DNA from: an uncultured Pedobacter sp.
GTDB taxonomy: Bacteria; Bacteroidota; Bacteroidia; Sphingobacteriales; Sphingobacteriaceae
Length of the DNA stretch: 16,829 bases
Assembly (NCBI GenBank): GCA_946478755.1
Contig: CAMLDJ010000105.1
Span: 1-16,829, forward strand
Direction: 5' to 3'
In this document: one piece after another, positions 14,572 to 16,829 of the stretch
How the letters are laid out: every line of letters begins with the position of its first letter
Numbering within the stretch: the stretch's first letter is position 1
Made by a program: the position numbers and the translations under genes
The notes under the pieces: generated by a model
The model's input: only the letters and a program-made list of their open reading frames with translations
Told to the model about the DNA's origin: nothing
Database searches by the model: none

Positions 14572-15598
14572 ATAGGACCGGACTAAGCGCAATGAGTTGT
14601 ATTTCTTTCACTCTACCCCTCAGCCTGATGGAACCCAAAGTTTGCGCGTCAAAATTGATCAGCTGAAGGGCCTCTGCCAGATCGGCCGATACAATCACTT
14701 CCGCGTGAAATTCCCTGCACATCTCCTGGATCCTTGAGGTGGTGTTCAATACATCGCCCGAATAGGTGATATCCCGTTTGATGATCCCGATCTCACCGGC
14801 CATCACTATACCGCAATGGATGCCTGCTTTAAAGGAAGGGATCAATCCATAATGGCTCAGGTATTTTTCCTTCTTTTTTTCCAGCTGGGCCTTCACATCA
14901 AAAAAGCACTGGATGCATTTGTTTCCTTTAATCCCATCATCATACTTCCAGGCGACCACCACTTCATCGCCAACATATTGATAAATTTCACCCCTGTTAT
15001 CCAGGATCGGATTGGTCACATCGATAAAAATTTCTTTCAGGAATTCATGATATTTCTTATCACCCAGTTCCTCGGCAATGGCAGTAGAGGAATTGAGGTC
15101 GAGGAACATAAAGATCCTCGACTCTTCCCTTGGGGTATTGTATTTTCCGCGGATGATGTTCCAGAAAATGCCCTGTCCGAATTTGCTGTTGATCTGCAGT
15201 AAAAGCTGGGTAATGGCGACTACAAAAGCCCATACCAGGCCGTTTTTGAGCAGTCTGTCTGTATCGGTCAGTCCCAGTACCTCAAATATCATATGGATAA
15301 ACAGGACGATCAGGATAAAGGAGCAGGTGACTGCTAAGACGGTGTATCCGTAGGATTTATCCTGGTACTTGACATTGATATAAAAAATGAGGAAGCTGCC
15401 GCCAACCAAAGCGCCAAATAAACCGGAGCCCATATTTAACATGGCCGACAGGAAGAATCTGTAATTTGCAGCCGGGCCAAGCGAGTTCTGAGTATATAAT
15501 ACCAGGTGGTCGTATACGGCAATAAGGAAGCCGATAACCAGCCAGGCCACAGCGATAATCAGGAGCTGCTTAAACTTAAACCAAGTTCTTCTGTTCAT
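14570..15598 (-). CDS. Membrane-bound class III adenylate/guanylate cyclase
   Basis: The 342-residue protein has four predicted transmembrane helices (about residues 10-29, 50-74, 83-106, 116-134) followed by a cytosolic class III cyclase domain (160-340). Metal-binding aspartates are D167 (FMFLDLNSS) and D211 (YQYVGDEVVVAW). Transition-state residues N285 and R289 lie in GDVLNTTSRI. The loop GIHCGIVMAGEIG is also conserved. At the base-selecting positions it has Q207, where adenylate cyclases usually have Lys, and T278. Catalysis is therefore likely, but the purine used (ATP or GTP) is uncertain. It may instead be a cyclase-like sensor. It starts just past a terminator, so its promoter must be very close. 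Confidence 0.9.
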   Translation of the reverse strand: MNRRTWFKFKQLLIIAVAWLVIGFLIAVYDHLVLYTQNSLGPAANYRFFLSAMLNMGSGLFGALVGGSFLIFYINVKYQDKSYGYTVLAVTCSFILIVLFIHMIFEVLGLTDTDRLLKNGLVWAFVVAITQLLLQINSKFGQGIFWNIIRGKYNTPREESRIFMFLDLNSSTAIAEELGDKKYHEFLKEIFIDVTNPILDNRGEIYQYVGDEVVVAWKYDDGIKGNKCIQCFFDVKAQLEKKKEKYLSHYGLIPSFKAGIHCGIVMAGEIGIIKRDITYSGDVLNTTSRIQEMCREFHAEVIVSADLAEALQLINFDAQTLGSIRLRGRVKEIQLIALSPVL

Positions 15599-15613
15599 AA
15601 CACTAATTTAAGC

Positions 15614-15640
15614 AAAAAAAAAGCCATCCTGACGGATGGC
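15614..15640 (-). terminator. Rho-independent terminator of the S74-like gene
   Basis: GCCATCC (15623-15629) and GGATGGC (15634-15640) form a perfect 7-bp stem around a TGAC loop. On the minus strand nine T residues follow (15622-15614). It lies 28 bases beyond the stop of the upstream minus-strand gene and separates it from the cyclase gene. Confidence 0.9.
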
Positions 15641-15667
15641 CCTTCAAAAACAACTATACTAAAAAAA

Positions 15668-16102
15668 CTATTTTGATTTCGCTTTCAGCAGTTTCACTTC
15701 CTGCTTTAAAAGCTCAATTTCTGCCTGCTGCTCTTTGATTGCGGCGACAAGCACCGGGATAAGGTCTGCGGTCTGTACTTCATTATATTTTGCCACCCTG
15801 GAATTGTTTTTTCCCGATTCATATACTTTTGCCGCTTCGTAAACCATCGCCGGAAATGCCGGCTGTACATTGCTGGCCAGGAAACCATATTGTTCACCTG
15901 AAGGCAGTTTAAGATGCTTGTATTTATTGACATCGTACTGAAAGGTAACAGGCTCCAGCCTTTTTAACTGCTGGGTAGAATTGGAGATCTTGCCTACGTT
16001 AACTTTTAATTCCTGCTCATCAATTTTCTGTGCACTTGCAGTCAGGGCACATGCGCTTAGAAAAAGGCACATCACAGCGCCTTTAAAGAAAGGGTTATTC
16101 AT
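15668..16102 (-). CDS. Exported protein related to the tail-fibre (Peptidase_S74) chaperone domain
   Basis: The 144-residue product starts with an export signal. It could be cut after TASA|Q (residues 21-25), or at an LSAC lipobox (Cys18) to give a lipoprotein. Residues 45-141 match the C-terminal half of S74 intramolecular chaperone domains: LKRLEPVTFQYDVNKYK, then GFLASNVQPAFPAMV, then YNEVQTADLIPVLVAAIKEQ and a coiled coil (118-141). The SDxRxKxNI segment of self-cleaving S74 domains, with its catalytic serine, is missing. It is therefore probably a non-cleaving trimerisation module standing alone. Such short exported forms are common in Bacteroidota, with unknown function. It has its own terminator. 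Confidence 0.75.
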   Translation of the reverse strand: MNNPFFKGAVMCLFLSACALTASAQKIDEQELKVNVGKISNSTQQLKRLEPVTFQYDVNKYKHLKLPSGEQYGFLASNVQPAFPAMVYEAAKVYESGKNNSRVAKYNEVQTADLIPVLVAAIKEQQAEIELLKQEVKLLKAKSK

Positions 16103-16174
16103 AAAAATAATTTTGTGTAAATACTCGTGTACGGGATTGCCATTATAGGCAACCTTGCTTATGCAATTAAATGA

Positions 16175-16480
16175 CTATATAAGGCCGTTGGGCGGCGGAT
16201 AAGGCAAAGAGAGATAAGGCGCCAGGATATGCGGCACGGTCAGTTGTACCGGTTTCTCAGAAAGTATCAAGAATGTAGGACCGAAAGCTGGCTGGATCAA
16301 CAGATCTTCATCGGCAATTTCAAGCTGCTTGGTTTCTTTTTCCGCATCTGCGGCGTCATCTGCGTCTTGCGCAACACAGCAGCTGATGGCATGTTGCTTG
16401 AGGTCTGCCGCCAATAACGAAGTACTTTTTATCAGCAAAAAAGAGAGTAAAATAAAAATGCCCGTCAATTTTTTAAACAT
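16175..16480 (-). CDS. Small exported protein of unknown function
   Basis: The 101-residue product has a clear signal peptide (MFKKLTGIFILLSFLLIKST, cut near LLAA|D at 22-26). Its mature part holds a double cysteine (HAISCCVAQD, residues 30-39), an acidic patch (40-60) and a proline-rich tail (LPYPPPNGLI). I do not recognise a family for certain. The CC and PP pattern is faintly like the small metal-linked HYC_CC_PP proteins of Bacteroidota, but the HYC motif is absent. A TATATTTG box lies 38 bases before the ATG, which supports expression. Function is open. Confidence 0.65.
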   Translation of the reverse strand: MFKKLTGIFILLSFLLIKSTSLLAADLKQHAISCCVAQDADDAADAEKETKQLEIADEDLLIQPAFGPTFLILSEKPVQLTVPHILAPYLSLPYPPPNGLI

Positions 16481-16517
16481 AGCTGCTGGATCGTGTCATT
16501 TGCATTGGTCGATGCCA

Positions 16518-16525
16518 CAAATATA
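16518..16525 (-). promoter_or_regulatory. Putative -7 box for the small exported protein
   Basis: On the minus strand this reads TATATTTG, a full match to TAnnTTTG, 38 bases before the ATG at 16480. No clear TTG lies at the -33 distance, only a T-run, so the call is moderate. Confidence 0.45.
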
Positions 16526-16553
16526 ACAGCTTATGTTTAATAAAAAAGTCTGG

Positions 16554-16597
16554 AAAATGTAAAGCCGGGCTTTATTTTCCTACCGGCTTTACATTTT
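16554..16597. terminator. Strong bidirectional hairpin at the end of the right-edge gene
   Basis: AAAATGTAAAGCCGG (16554-16568) pairs perfectly over 15 bp with CCGGCTTTACATTTT (16583-16597) around a 14-nt loop. On the minus strand the stem ends in TTTT. It spans the 3' end of the right-edge gene, with the stop codon (16572-16574) in the loop. It fits a terminator, readable in both directions. Confidence 0.8.
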
Positions 16598-16829
16598 TAT
16601 AAATAAAATTATGAATGGAAGCGGTGGTGGCTTTTAAGTCGGCCGTAAGGTACCAGATGCTGTTGATCTTTTTCCCCACACTTTGCCCGTCCAGTGGAAA
16701 CCTTGCCTGATCTACCACTTTGCTTTTTGAATTTAAAATACCTCCGGCGAAAGTCATAAGTGTGAAATTAGCCATACTGGTTTCCAGATTTGGCAATACC
16801 TGCGAGGCAAAAACAGGGAACATTTCCGG
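16572..16829 (-). CDS. 3' end of a gene running off the window, possibly LCP-like C-terminus
   Basis: The frame is open to the window edge, so only the last 85 or so residues are present. The Met at 16823 is probably internal, since codons before it (Pro-Glu) continue the frame. The visible sequence includes NLETSMANFTLMTFAGGI, VDQARFPLDGQSVGKKINSI and a final WYLTADLKATTASIHNFIYK. The last two segments recall the C-terminal part of LytR-CpsA-Psr proteins (RIP..G.......VLVPD....., then a short helix with F.Y). LCP proteins are less usual in Bacteroidota, so this is only a suggestion. It ends inside a strong hairpin. Confidence 0.6.
   Translation of the reverse strand, partial: PEMFPVFASQVLPNLETSMANFTLMTFAGGILNSKSKVVDQARFPLDGQSVGKKINSIWYLTADLKATTASIHNFIYKNVKPVGK

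Noticed and set aside
14816..15202. 128-codon plus-strand frame inside the cyclase gene
   Set aside because: It is antisense to conserved cyclase motifs (D167, D211), with no start signal or family match.
16137..16156. Terminator after the small exported protein gene
   Set aside because: TTGCC/GGCAA gives only a 5-bp core stem with no T-run on the minus strand, which is too weak to call.

Overview
The window looks like chromosomal DNA of a Bacteroidota bacterium, most likely of the family Sphingobacteriaceae (Pedobacter-like). The evidence is a SusC/SusD pair controlled by a FecR-type anti-sigma factor and an ECF sigma factor, a DUF6266-type protein, start codons without clear Shine-Dalgarno sites, and several close matches to the Bacteroidota promoter pattern (TTG, about 20 bases, TAnnTTTG). 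The genus is an inference. No phage, plasmid, insertion sequence or CRISPR array was seen.

Layout. Bases 1-442 are AT-rich and non-coding. A tRNA-Lys(UUU) gene follows on the minus strand (443-518), with a good promoter and a terminator hairpin. Next is a minus-strand operon at 758-2243: an HxlR-type regulator, a HAD phosphatase and a small membrane protein. It diverges from a plus-strand flavodoxin-fold quinone reductase (2366-3034). Between the two lies a perfect inverted repeat that is a likely operator. A nutrient-uptake locus spans 3167-10381. On the minus strand it carries FecR anti-sigma, then SusC with an N-terminal STN signalling domain, then SusD. The ECF sigma gene is on the plus strand, divergent from fecR. 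By analogy with known systems, substrate binding at SusC/SusD would be signalled through the STN domain to FecR, which would release the sigma factor to transcribe susCD. No degradative enzyme lies next to it, so the substrate cannot be read from context.

Bases 10405-11685 hold a DUF6266-type gene, an 11-bp-period degenerate repeat array in its long upstream region, and a SelW-like CxxC protein. On the plus strand are an alpha-glucan phosphorylase homologue (11753-13405) and an aldo/keto reductase (13506-14516). The phosphorylase homologue has Thr where the family has its PLP-binding Lys. The right end, on the minus strand, carries a four-helix membrane class III nucleotide cyclase, a small exported protein related to the S74 tail-fibre chaperone domain, a small exported protein of unknown function, and the 3' end of a gene that runs off the window.

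The points most worth following up are the PLP-lysine-less phosphorylase homologue, the 11-bp repeat array upstream of the DUF6266-type gene, and the HxlR operator region. The rest is ordinary Bacteroidota chromosome. No clearly new multi-gene system is visible.
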